Source: an uncultured Collinsella sp. (GTDB lineage Bacteria; Actinomycetota; Coriobacteriia; Coriobacteriales; Coriobacteriaceae). From it: a DNA stretch of 28,145 nt. Within the stretch, counting starts at the first letter, position 1; each line of letters starts with the position of its first letter. A model generated the notes under the pieces. It ran no database searches and was not told the DNA's origin. It was given only the letters and a program-made list of their open reading frames with translations. Position numbers and translations under genes: made by a program. Below are positions 1-7,681 of this stretch, piece by piece. The stretch is from the NCBI GenBank assembly GCA_902493985.1, contig CABURR010000027.1, forward strand, positions 1-28,145, given 5' to 3'.

Positions 1-107
1 GCAGAGGCGTCGACGGTCTGGGACTTGAGGTTCTCCTGCGCGGCGGCAAGCTGCTCCTGCATCTTGCGAGCCTGCTTCATCATCTGCTGCATGTTCATAC
101 CGGCCAT
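1..107 (-). CDS. ybaB: YbaB/EbfC nucleoid-associated protein, N-terminal part
   Basis: The reading frame runs off the window edge, so only about 35 N-terminal residues are visible. They read MAGMNMQQMMKQARKMQEQL and continue as a Gln/Ala/Met-rich helix, the typical start of the YbaB/EbfC family of small dimeric DNA-binding proteins (usually about 100-110 residues). The ATG at 105-107 follows an AAAGGAG ribosome site at 113-119. In most bacteria ybaB lies just downstream of dnaX and upstream of recR. Here it is still downstream of dnaX on the same strand, but about 840 bp away, with a gene on the opposite strand in between, so it probably has its own promoter. The family link is clear; the rest of the protein cannot be judged. 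Confidence 0.88.
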   Translation of the reverse strand, partial: MAGMNMQQMMKQARKMQEQLAAAQENLKSQTVDAS

Positions 108-182
108 GATGGCTCCTTTACGTGCGGCCGCACGCCGAGCTGCAAGGGCAGCCGGAGCACGGCGGGACTTTCAAACTCAAAA

Positions 183-191
183 ATCGTACCA
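183..191 (-). promoter_or_regulatory. Possible extended -10 promoter for ybaB
   Basis: On the minus strand the sequence reads TGGTACGAT, an extended -10 (TGn plus TACGAT), about 75 bp upstream of the ybaB start. No convincing -35 is seen at the expected distance. The case rests on the motif and on ybaB needing its own promoter, because the gene between it and dnaX is on the other strand. Confidence 0.35.
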
Positions 192-407
192 CGGCGCGAG
201 GCCAGCGAGCGGGGCGGACGTGTTACCTCAGTCGATATACATGTCCTGGAGCGCAAGCCGCACCCATAGATTATGCAAAGTTGAATAATTCGCATCTGCA
301 TAATATTTAAAGCTAAATCTTGTAGAGCCGGAATCCGACATTTAATGCGTACCACTAAATGGCTAAATGCCGAGCCACTACTCGAGGCGGCGCTCATGAC
401 GGCGAGG

Positions 408-413
408 TATAAT
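408..413 (+). promoter_or_regulatory. -10 box (TATAAT) for the membrane-protein gene
   Basis: A perfect TATAAT lies 35 bp before the start codon at 448, giving a short leader of roughly 28 bases. No good -35 hexamer is seen 16-18 bp upstream, so the promoter may depend on an activator or be weak. Confidence 0.45.
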
Positions 414-447
414 TTGATTGCCATAGATAGTAATTTGGAGGTGCCCC

Positions 448-921
448 ATGAATGCCCCCAACGCGCTCCAAAACATCCGCTCAAAACACCCCGTTGCATA
501 TGTGGTTCTCTATCTCTTTGTCGGCTGGGCATTGCTGGTTGTCATCACCCATGCCATAGCTTTTGGAGCAGAACTGCTGATAGCCAGCTCGGACCAGCCC
601 GTCGTCAAATGGGAGACGACCGATGAGTGCACCGACGGAACCCGAACCGTCTACTACAACAGCCCGTCCCTCTATCAAGAGTTCAAGGTCAAGATAAAGG
701 ACTTCAAGATTGTCGATGCCGAGCTAGGCGTTTATTTGGCAATCGGAGCAACCATTAACGCCGAGCAAGTCGAGTACACGGACAGCCATGCGACGTATCG
801 TATCGACCTCAGCATCCTAGGCCGACCGTCACGCACCTGTCTGCTCAAATGCGACATACGCGGCACCACGTTGCACATGTCCGAAATACAGATGCGCCCG
901 GGCAAAGAGATCTCTTCTTGA
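448..921 (+). CDS. Hypothetical single-pass membrane protein
   Basis: This encodes a 157-residue protein of unknown function. The ATG has a strong GGAGGT ribosome site at 437-442 and a TATAAT box further upstream. A hydrophobic segment at about residues 17-45 (starting VAYVVLYLFVGWALLVVITH) looks like one transmembrane helix or an uncleaved signal anchor. The remainder (about 110 residues) is mixed polar and beta-rich, with three cysteines at about 61, 132 and 136, and is probably extracytoplasmic. I recognise no domain. The gene converges on dnaX with only 21 bp between the stop codons and separates dnaX from ybaB. The start and TM segment are well supported; function is unknown. Confidence 0.75.
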   Translation: MNAPNALQNIRSKHPVAYVVLYLFVGWALLVVITHAIAFGAELLIASSDQPVVKWETTDECTDGTRTVYYNSPSLYQEFKVKIKDFKIVDAELGVYLAIGATINAEQVEYTDSHATYRIDLSILGRPSRTCLLKCDIRGTTLHMSEIQMRPGKEISS

Positions 922-942
922 GCAGCATACCCGCCCGCACGG

Positions 943-3420
943 TTACTCCACCGGCTTGAAGATGGTGGACTGACCGAAGACGCTGCGGATGAGGGCCTTG
1001 GCCTCGTCCTCGGTCTGCGGGATGCTCGGGGCTGCGCCCTGATGGCCGAAGGGGCTGCCAGCACCGGGATTGGATTCCCAGGGAGCGGCGGGGACGTCGT
1101 CGTTTGCAGAGGCTGCGGGTGCCACAGCAGCGGCCTTGGTCGCGGACGCCGCACCCGGCACGTCGAACGGGGGCAGATTGTCCCCGCCGGCATCGGCAGC
1201 AAAACCACCGACCATAGCATCGTCGTAGGGCACCTGCTCGGATTCCCATGGCGCAGCCTGCGCAGGCGGCTGAGCCATGGGGACGGACGCGCGCTCGGGC
1301 GCTCGGGGCGCGGGCTCGGTCGGGAGCTTGCCCGTGGCAGGAGCACCGGCAGGGTTGTCGGAGCGCAGCCAAGGGGCCTTGGCCAGGTCGGATGACTTGG
1401 GCGCAGGCGCGGCAGCGGACTTGGGCGCGGGGATCGGAGCAGCCGGTTTGGGCGCAGCGGGTTCAGGCGCCGACGGGGTCGGTGCCGCTACCGGCGCCGC
1501 TTTTGGCTGCGTCGCGCTGGCGCTCGAGGATGCAGGGGGCACCGAGGACACGGGTTGCGGGTCCGCAGATACCGCAGCCCGTGCAGATGGAGAATGCTCC
1601 TCATGTTGAGGAGCCGGCGTGCCACCCCCATCCAGGACATAGTCGACGGTACGACGACCGAAGACCGCGCAGACCGTCGGCAGGACCACCGACTGCGTAT
1701 CGGCGCGACCGAGCATCTTGATGGCAAAAGTCGAACCCGCGGGGAACGAGACCGTGAGCTTGGAGCCGTCGTCGGCCGTGGCGCGGGCGTTGAGCAAAAG
1801 CCCTGCGTAGGAGGCCTGACGAGCCTTGACGCGCTCGACGACCTCGGCCCATTTGCGCTGGAGCTCGCCGGCGTCCTCAACCGCGGGGGTCTCGGCAGCA
1901 CCGGCGGCGGCAACCTGGGCGGCGTTGTTGGGCTTGGACACCGACACGGTCGATGCAGCAGGCGCGGAAGCCGGAGCCGCAACGGGCTGAGGTGCAGGCG
2001 TTACAGGTCTGGGCGCCGGCGCAGGAGCCGCGGACTTGGTCGCAGGCTGGGCAGCCGGAACAGCAGCGCCGCGGTCCCAAGGCATACCGCCCTGGCGCGC
2101 GGACGTAGCAGCGGGGGCAGCGGATGCCGCCGGAGCGGCAGCACGAGCGCCCGAAATGAGCGTCGGCTGTTGGGCAGCAGCGGGTACGGATGCTGCAGGC
2201 GCGGCGGCCTGAGCAGCAGCCACGCTCGCCGGCACGGCGCCGTTGGCAATCATGGCCTCCAGGCGTGCCACGCGCTCGGCCAATGCCTCAATCGTTAAAT
2301 CGGCCTCGGGACGCGCCAGACGCGTGCAGGCAATCTCGAGCACCAGGCGCACGTCGCTCGCGCCCCTCATCTCCAGTGCGGCATCGTCGAGCACCGTCAG
2401 CACGCGGGCCAGGCGGTCGGCAGGATGCTCGCCAAAGGCAGCGGCCTCGGCAGCAAGCGCCTCGGCCTGCTCGGAGCCGCCCTCAAACAGCTCGGCACGG
2501 GCACCGGCAACGCAGGCAACGTACACGTCGCGCACATGCGCCACCAGGTCGCGCGTCAGCTCCAGCAGGTCATTGCCCTCCTCGACCTGCGCACGGATCA
2601 GTCCATAGAGCTCGGCAACATCGCGATCGGCAATGGCGCGGGAAAACTCGCCCAGAATCTGGTCCGAAACCTCGCCCAAAAGCGAGCGGGCGTCGTCCGC
2701 ATGCACAGAACCGTTGCCAAAGACGCTCAGCTGCTCCAGCGTGGAAAGCGCGTCGCGCATACCGCCCTTGGCATGGCGCGCCACAATGGCGAGTGCCTCG
2801 TCGTCGTAATCGAAGCCCTCCTGCTCGCACACGTAAGACAGGCGATGCTCGATATCCTCGTTGCCGATGCGGTGGAAATCGAAGCGCTGGCAGCGTGAGA
2901 GAATGGTCTCCAGAATCTTTTGCGGGTCGGTGGTGCACAGCACAAAGATCACGTGTGCCGGCGGCTCCTCAAGCGTCTTGAGCAGCGCGTTGAACGCCGC
3001 CGTCGTGAGCATGTGGACCTCGTCGATGATATAAATCTTGTACTTGCCGCGCACTGGGGCAAAGTTGACGGAGTTGATGATCTCCTCGCGCACGTTGTCC
3101 ACGCCGGTACGGCTTGCGGCATCGAGCTCGTAGACATCGGGGTGGTTACCCTCGGCAATGAGCTCGCACTCCTCGCAAGTACCGTCGGGCATGCAGCCGC
3201 TTGCACCCTCGGCGCGCGCCGCCTCGGCATTGCGGCACAGCAGCGCCTTGGCCAGAATGCGCGCCATGGTGGTCTTGCCCGTGCCGCGCGGTCCGCAGAA
3301 CAGGTAGGCGTGGGACAGGCGCCCCTCGGTGATGGCGTGCTCGAGCGTCGAGACGATATGCTGCTGGCCCACCACGGAGTCAAAGGTGAGCGGGCGATAC
3401 TTTCGGTACAACGATTCCAT
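943..3420 (-). CDS. dnaX: DNA polymerase III subunit gamma/tau
   Basis: This is the clamp-loader ATPase of the replicative polymerase, 825 residues from the ATG at 3418-3420. That start gives the classic N-terminus MESLYRKYRPLTF and has a GGGGGAG ribosome site at 3427-3433; the open frame extends 37 codons further upstream without such support. Visible motifs are Walker A GPRGTGKTT (residues 43-51), a four-cysteine zinc module after it (CRNAEA...C...CEEC), Walker B/DExH IDEVHM, and the sensor-1/arginine-finger region CTTDPQKILETILSRCQRF. After about residue 400 comes a very long Ala/Pro-rich linker with an embedded folded segment (about 545-610), then a short conserved-looking C-terminus. No A-rich slippery site for a gamma/tau frameshift is obvious. 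The gene lies in its usual place upstream of ybaB. Confidence 0.97.
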   Translation of the reverse strand: MESLYRKYRPLTFDSVVGQQHIVSTLEHAITEGRLSHAYLFCGPRGTGKTTMARILAKALLCRNAEAARAEGASGCMPDGTCEECELIAEGNHPDVYELDAASRTGVDNVREEIINSVNFAPVRGKYKIYIIDEVHMLTTAAFNALLKTLEEPPAHVIFVLCTTDPQKILETILSRCQRFDFHRIGNEDIEHRLSYVCEQEGFDYDDEALAIVARHAKGGMRDALSTLEQLSVFGNGSVHADDARSLLGEVSDQILGEFSRAIADRDVAELYGLIRAQVEEGNDLLELTRDLVAHVRDVYVACVAGARAELFEGGSEQAEALAAEAAAFGEHPADRLARVLTVLDDAALEMRGASDVRLVLEIACTRLARPEADLTIEALAERVARLEAMIANGAVPASVAAAQAAAPAASVPAAAQQPTLISGARAAAPAASAAPAATSARQGGMPWDRGAAVPAAQPATKSAAPAPAPRPVTPAPQPVAAPASAPAASTVSVSKPNNAAQVAAAGAAETPAVEDAGELQRKWAEVVERVKARQASYAGLLLNARATADDGSKLTVSFPAGSTFAIKMLGRADTQSVVLPTVCAVFGRRTVDYVLDGGGTPAPQHEEHSPSARAAVSADPQPVSSVPPASSSASATQPKAAPVAAPTPSAPEPAAPKPAAPIPAPKSAAAPAPKSSDLAKAPWLRSDNPAGAPATGKLPTEPAPRAPERASVPMAQPPAQAAPWESEQVPYDDAMVGGFAADAGGDNLPPFDVPGAASATKAAAVAPAASANDDVPAAPWESNPGAGSPFGHQGAAPSIPQTEDEAKALIRSVFGQSTIFKPVE

Positions 3421-3536
3421 GGGTGCTCCCCCGGGTATACTGAGTCTTGTTGCCGCGGCGGCCATGCGGTCGCACGGCATACTGCATTCCATAATAACCC
3501 GTACGGCGAGCCCGCCGCGATAGGAGTCCAAAGAGC

Positions 3537-4253
3537 ATGGCAGACGCAGAGAGCAACCTCGTTCCCTCCGAAGCAGCCGACCAGGTCGAGGTCGCGCTCG
3601 AGGAGCAGGCCGCAGCCGATGACGGCATCCTGTACCTCAACGAGTACCAGTACGAAAACGACCTGGTCACCGACTTCGCCCGCCTGGTCGCCTCGCCCAG
3701 GCGTCGCGGCTCGCTGTATGTCGCCGCGGCAGTTGCCGCGCTCATCGGCATCGGCATGCTGGTGGCCGGCGGCAGCTGGATCAAGTTCGGCGTCGTGTTG
3801 ATCGTGTTCGGCGCCTTTTTGGCCTGGTGGAGCAAGAACCTGCACCACACGCTCGCCCGCGACTTTATCGACGCCGTCGAGGCCGACGAGTCCATGGGTG
3901 GCCGCTATCGCCGCGTCGCCGCCAACGAGGACGGCCTGATGGTTTGGGGCAAGAGCGGCAAGTCGCAGTTCTTCCCGTTTGACAAGCTCGACCACGTACT
4001 CGACGGCGAGCGCATCTTTGTGGCCATGTTCGCCGACCAGGGCGTGACGATCCCCAAGGACACCTTCGTCCGTGGCGATGCCGAGCAGTTCGGTCCCTTC
4101 CTCAAGGCCCGCATCAACAAAAAACTCCGCATCGAGACCAAGAAGAAGAAAATGAAGGCCGAGAAGGCCGCCGCCGAGGCCAAGCAGGGCGACAAGCCCC
4201 AGGACAACAAGGGCAAGCAGCGCAAGCAGAAGAAGAACAAGAAGAAGCGCTAA
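3537..4253 (+). CDS. YcxB-like membrane protein
   Basis: A 238-residue protein with an acidic N-terminus, two adjacent hydrophobic helices at about residues 59-77 and 82-97, a cytoplasmic domain (about 105-200) and a very lysine-rich tail. The C-terminal domain contains FFPFDKLDHVLDGERIFVAM followed by VTIPKDTF and a FGPFLKARI stretch, the pattern of the YcxB-like domain, in which a membrane hairpin precedes a small beta-rich domain of unknown function. The tail (from about residue 200, repeated KKK, KQ and KN) would bind nucleic acid or acidic lipid; this is inference. The ATG follows a TAGGAG site at 3521-3526. It diverges from dnaX across 116 bp and lies upstream of the kinase operon, which has its own promoter. 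Confidence 0.72.
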   Translation: MADAESNLVPSEAADQVEVALEEQAAADDGILYLNEYQYENDLVTDFARLVASPRRRGSLYVAAAVAALIGIGMLVAGGSWIKFGVVLIVFGAFLAWWSKNLHHTLARDFIDAVEADESMGGRYRRVAANEDGLMVWGKSGKSQFFPFDKLDHVLDGERIFVAMFADQGVTIPKDTFVRGDAEQFGPFLKARINKKLRIETKKKKMKAEKAAAEAKQGDKPQDNKGKQRKQKKNKKKR

Positions 4254-4308
4254 GGCCAAGCCAGACGGGCAGCCTCGCATCCCGCTATCCTCCCCATGCA
4301 CCCGAGCG

Positions 4309-4317
4309 TGCTACACT
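4309..4317 (+). promoter_or_regulatory. Extended -10 promoter of the kinase operon
   Basis: TGCTACACT is an extended -10 (TGn plus TACACT) about 80 bp upstream of the first kinase start, in the 144-bp gap after the YcxB-like gene. It would give a leader of about 75 bases. No strong -35 is seen, which is usual for extended -10 promoters. Confidence 0.45.
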
Positions 4318-4397
4318 AGCAGCATCTATGCCACCGCGAACGGCTCGGCCCCGCGCCCGCCGCTCGCAAACGAACTTTAAACGCACGAGGGTTGGCC

Positions 4398-6251
4398 ATG
4401 CCGCTTTTCTCGCAACATACCGCCCGGTTCTCGCCGGACGTTCCTTTGGAGGGCACCAGCTCTCGCGAGCTGCTCAAGCGGTACCAGCCGCTCGAGACAC
4501 TTGCGACCGGCGGTTTTGGCTCCATCGAGATCTGCCGCGACACGCACCTGCGCCGCCGCGTCACCATTAAGCGCATCCCCCTTATTAACGGTGTCGGCAT
4601 GCCCGCCAGCGACATCATGGATGTCCTGCGCGAGGCGCACACTGCCGCCATGCTTCAACATCCCAACATCGTGCAGGTCATCGACTTTACGCACGACACA
4701 GCCTATGCCTACCTAGTTATGGAATATGTCGATGGCATGTCGCTGGCCGAGTTTTTGCACCGCGTGGACGGTCACTCACTTACCTTTGACGAGGCCGCGG
4801 CCATTGCCGATGCCCTAGGCCAGGCGCTCACCTTCGCCCATAGTAATGGCGTACTCCACCTGGACATTAAGCCCGCCAACGTGCTCATCGACCACTCGGG
4901 CAATGTAAAGCTCACCGACTTTGGCATGGCGCGACTGTCGTCCGCCGGTGGCTTTGGCGGCTCGCGCGGCGGCACCATCGGCTACATGCCGCCCGAGCAG
5001 CTCGATATCGAGACCGGCACGGTCGATGAGCGCGCCGATGTCTTTGCCCTCGCCTGTGTAATCTATGAGGGCCTGTGCGGCAGCGCTCCCTTTATGGCGG
5101 CCACGCCCGCCGACTCGCTCGACCGCATCATCGGCGGCGCCACCTATCCCAGCGAGCTGATACCACACTTTCCCCCGGGAGCCGAGGCCGCGCTCATGAG
5201 CGCGCTCTCCCCCATGCCGCAGGACCGCCCCAGCAGCGTCGAGACATTTTGCGACCAGCTCCTTGCCGGTCTGGGCAGCGTGCGCGAAGGCCGTCGCAGC
5301 CTGGAGCAAATGGTTGGCGAACTTTCGGATGACGAGCAGGAGCTCGACGATATCGAGCCGTCGCACTACGAGGACGACGCCATCGAGGTCGACCCCGCAC
5401 TCGGCTGGGCGGGCACGCGCTGGAGCCATGCGCGCGACTACACCATGCGCATTATCTCGGCGCTAACGTGCGGCACCTTTAGCTTTTTGCTGATGCAAAC
5501 GGCCGGGGTCGCGGCGCTTCCCGGCCTGGTCATTGCGGCCATCGCGATCGGCGCGGCGGCTGGCCTGGCCCCCCAGATTGGCTCGGCCATCTCGGCTGTG
5601 GGCTTTTTGGTGCTCATGGCCAACGCCACCATGCAGGCACAGGGCATCCTGTCGATGCTGCCCGTCGCGGTGATCTTTGCCGCCGCCATGTCCGGTTGGT
5701 GGATCGCCTGGGGTCGTACCGAGGCTGCCGCGAGCGCCGCGCTCACCTGTGCACTCGCGCTTGGCTGTCTGACCGGCAATACCTTCCTGGCAGCTGGGGT
5801 CGCCGCCGGCGTCGCGTCATTTTGGCTCGGCCCGGCAAGCGCCGCCGCGGCAACGGGCATGGGCGCGCTTTTTGCCCGTCTGGCCACGGTCGCGCTTTCA
5901 GCCGGAGGCGTGCTGGGGCTCGGTAACGTTGCCGCAGCGCTGGGAGACCCGCTCCTTTGGGTCGCCTTTGTGCTGGTCGCGACAACTGCCGCAGCGTCAT
6001 CCGCGCTGCTCAATGCCCATGCCAAGCGTGCCGACCAGGGCTCAAACCTTGCCGCAATCGCTGCCATCGCTGTCACCGGCATCGGCTGCGCAGCGGCGTC
6101 CTGTCTTGCACACCATATGGAAATTGCCAGCCTTGCAGCCGCGGTCGTCGCCAAGGCGGCGGTTGCGGGAACCCTATCCTCTATAATCGTTGGGATATGC
6201 CTATATTTGCTCGGATACCAAAGAACCTATACGGAGAGTGATCTTTCGTGA
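4398..6251 (+). CDS. Ser/Thr protein kinase with polytopic membrane C-terminus
   Basis: A 617-residue Hanks-type kinase. The ATG at 4398 is preferred over the in-frame TTG at 4392 because the GAGGG site at 4387-4391 then has a 6-bp gap. The kinase domain (about 29-292) shows the glycine loop ATGGFGS (36-42), Lys58 in TIKRI, a Glu in LREA (79), HLDIKPANVL (154-163) with HLD in place of the usual HRD, DFG (174-176) and a PPEQ motif (198-201). Thus the arginine of the HRD motif is missing, as in kinases that need no activation-loop phosphate; activity is probably kept because Asp156, Lys158 and Asn161 remain. A Glu/Asp-rich linker follows, then from about 350 a series of roughly eight hydrophobic helices rich in Ala/Gly. 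There are no PASTA repeats. It is the first gene of the cluster and overlaps fhaA, so it is positioned like mycobacterial PknA but has a different membrane part. The signal sensed is unknown. Confidence 0.9.
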   Translation: MPLFSQHTARFSPDVPLEGTSSRELLKRYQPLETLATGGFGSIEICRDTHLRRRVTIKRIPLINGVGMPASDIMDVLREAHTAAMLQHPNIVQVIDFTHDTAYAYLVMEYVDGMSLAEFLHRVDGHSLTFDEAAAIADALGQALTFAHSNGVLHLDIKPANVLIDHSGNVKLTDFGMARLSSAGGFGGSRGGTIGYMPPEQLDIETGTVDERADVFALACVIYEGLCGSAPFMAATPADSLDRIIGGATYPSELIPHFPPGAEAALMSALSPMPQDRPSSVETFCDQLLAGLGSVREGRRSLEQMVGELSDDEQELDDIEPSHYEDDAIEVDPALGWAGTRWSHARDYTMRIISALTCGTFSFLLMQTAGVAALPGLVIAAIAIGAAAGLAPQIGSAISAVGFLVLMANATMQAQGILSMLPVAVIFAAAMSGWWIAWGRTEAAASAALTCALALGCLTGNTFLAAGVAAGVASFWLGPASAAAATGMGALFARLATVALSAGGVLGLGNVAAALGDPLLWVAFVLVATTAAASSALLNAHAKRADQGSNLAAIAAIAVTGIGCAAASCLAHHMEIASLAAAVVAKAAVAGTLSSIIVGICLYLLGYQRTYTESDLS

Positions 6252-7258
6252 ACTTCCTGAACATCTTCGAGGACCACGTGGCCGGCATCTTCGGTGCCAC
6301 CCGTGCCCCGTTCTCCTTTAAGAAGCTTGCCAAGCAGGCCGCTCGCGACATGGAGGATCAGACTCTGGTGATCAACGGCGTCAACACGGCGCCGGCACTC
6401 TATACCATCCTTATCGCCGCCGACGACGATCCCATGCTCGCCCCGTTCTACCCCGAGCTTTCGCGCGAGGTCCGCGAGTTTGTGAAGGCACAGGCCGAAA
6501 AGCGCCGCTATGTGTTTGTCGGCGAGCCCCTCGTGCGCTTTATGATCGATCCGCAGCTGCGCGCCGGCAAGTTCTCGGTCTTTGCCGAGAACGTCGATGC
6601 CCCCACGCTCGGCCGCCTGTACGAAGAAGAGCGCGCCTATCAAAACGGCCTGGGCCAGAACAACTCCGCGGCAAGCCGTGCCGCCAGCGCCCCGCGCGCC
6701 GGCCAGCAGCAGTTTGCTGCCCCGCAGCAGCAGCGCCCCGCCGCCATGCCCCAGCAGCAGCCGACGCCTCGCGCCGCCGCTCCCGACCCGCTTGCCGTGG
6801 CAGATCCCTTCGCGCCTAGCGTCCCCGACCCCGCCGCTCCTATCCCGGTGCCGCAGACCGTCTCGCGCGACGCGCTTGCCGGCATGGGCGGAGCCGCCGC
6901 GACCGGTGCCGCCGTGGGCCTAGGTGCCGCAGCCGGCATCGCCTCCAACATGGCGAGCACTCGCGCCCCGCAGCGCCCGCTCGCCCAGCTCGTCGACGTC
7001 GTGAGCGGCGAGAGCCATAGCATCACCTCCGCACAGGTGACTATCGGTCGCGAGCGCTCGGTTTCCGACATTGCCCTGCGCGACCCCAACGTGTCGCGTC
7101 GCCACGCCCAGCTCACCTTTACGGGCTCGGATTGGTCGATCGAGGACCTCAATTCCACCAACGGCACGCTCGTCAACAACCGCCGCATTACGCGCTGCCC
7201 GCTGCGCAACGGCGATCTGCTGACGTTTGGCCTGAGCACCTTTGAATTTAGGGGATAG
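6248..7258 (+). CDS. fhaA: FhaA-like protein (DUF3662 + FHA domain)
   Basis: A 336-residue cytoplasmic protein. The start is GTG at 6248, overlapping the kinase stop in GTGA, with a GGAGAG site at 6234-6239. Residues 1-125 (starting MNFLNIFEDHVAGIFGATRA) match the DUF3662 N-terminal domain of mycobacterial FhaA. A Gln/Ala/Pro-rich linker (about 135-245) follows, then a C-terminal FHA domain (about 255-336) with the phosphothreonine-binding residues GRE (267-269), SRRH (283-286) and NSTNG (302-306). In mycobacteria FhaA binds phosphorylated partners, including the MviN pseudokinase, and restrains peptidoglycan synthesis; a similar reader role is inferred. The neighbouring kinase, phosphatase and SEDS-PBP genes support this. 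Confidence 0.9.
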   Translation: MNFLNIFEDHVAGIFGATRAPFSFKKLAKQAARDMEDQTLVINGVNTAPALYTILIAADDDPMLAPFYPELSREVREFVKAQAEKRRYVFVGEPLVRFMIDPQLRAGKFSVFAENVDAPTLGRLYEEERAYQNGLGQNNSAASRAASAPRAGQQQFAAPQQQRPAAMPQQQPTPRAAAPDPLAVADPFAPSVPDPAAPIPVPQTVSRDALAGMGGAAATGAAVGLGAAAGIASNMASTRAPQRPLAQLVDVVSGESHSITSAQVTIGRERSVSDIALRDPNVSRRHAQLTFTGSDWSIEDLNSTNGTLVNNRRITRCPLRNGDLLTFGLSTFEFRG

Positions 7259-7264
7259 TCGCTT

Positions 7265-7681
7265 ATGAACATCGATATCGTCCTTTTTGCAGGCCGCATC
7301 GTCCTGGTCGCCCTGCTCTATATCTTCCTGTTCGCCGTCATGAAGACCGGCGTGGGACTTGTGCGCGGGCAGCGCCGCGACTCGGCTATCTGGACGATTG
7401 ATGTGGACAAGGGTCCGCGCGGTATCCGCGGCATCCACGTAGACATGCTCGGCCCCGTCATCGTCGGTCGCTCGCCATCTTCGGACATCTGCATCAACGA
7501 ACCGTTCGTCTCGGCCTCACATGCGCGCTTTTCGCTGCAGGGCCCGGCGCTCATCATCGAGGACCTCAACTCGCTTAACGGCACGCTCGTCAACGGCCGC
7601 CAGCTTGTGGAGCCCGCGACGCTGCGTGAGGGCGACGAAGTCCAGATTGGCGACGTGGTCATGAAGGTGAACCGTCGATGA
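7265..7681 (+). CDS. fhaB: FhaB/FipA-like membrane-anchored FHA protein
   Basis: A 138-residue protein with one N-terminal membrane helix (about residues 5-28, IVLFAGRIVLVALLYIFLFA) and a C-terminal FHA domain (about 63-138). FHA signature residues are visible: GRSPSSDI, SASHARF and LNSLNGTLVN. The architecture equals that of mycobacterial FhaB (FipA), which reads threonine phosphorylation at the division site. It begins 6 bp after fhaA with an AGGGGA ribosome site and overlaps the phosphatase start by ATGA, so the three genes are translationally coupled. The partner phosphoproteins cannot be told from sequence. Confidence 0.9.
   Translation: MNIDIVLFAGRIVLVALLYIFLFAVMKTGVGLVRGQRRDSAIWTIDVDKGPRGIRGIHVDMLGPVIVGRSPSSDICINEPFVSASHARFSLQGPALIIEDLNSLNGTLVNGRQLVEPATLREGDEVQIGDVVMKVNRR

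Larger units (their letters stand above)
108..447. other. Non-coding gap between ybaB and the membrane-protein gene
   Basis: No supported gene is seen in these 340 bases; the open frames here lack ribosome sites and have atypical codon use. The gap holds the possible ybaB promoter, a perfect 8-bp inverted repeat (ATTATGCA at 270-277 and TGCATAAT at 297-304, 19 bp apart) in an A/T-rich stretch, and a TATAAT box at 408-413 for the downstream plus-strand gene. The A/T-rich stretch contrasts with the GC-rich flanking genes. Confidence 0.5.

Noticed and set aside
280..315. ArgR-type operator (TGAAT...ATTCA-like) in the A/T-rich gap
   Set aside because: The match to the arginine box is poor in both halves, and no arginine gene is nearby.
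943..2300. Programmed frameshift in dnaX producing a shorter gamma form
   Set aside because: No A-rich slippery heptamer with a downstream stem was found; the Ala/Pro-rich region is just GC-rich coding sequence.
3421..3536. SRP RNA (ffs) or another RNA gene upstream of dnaX
   Set aside because: The gap is only 116 bp and shows no SRP Alu- or S-domain motifs.
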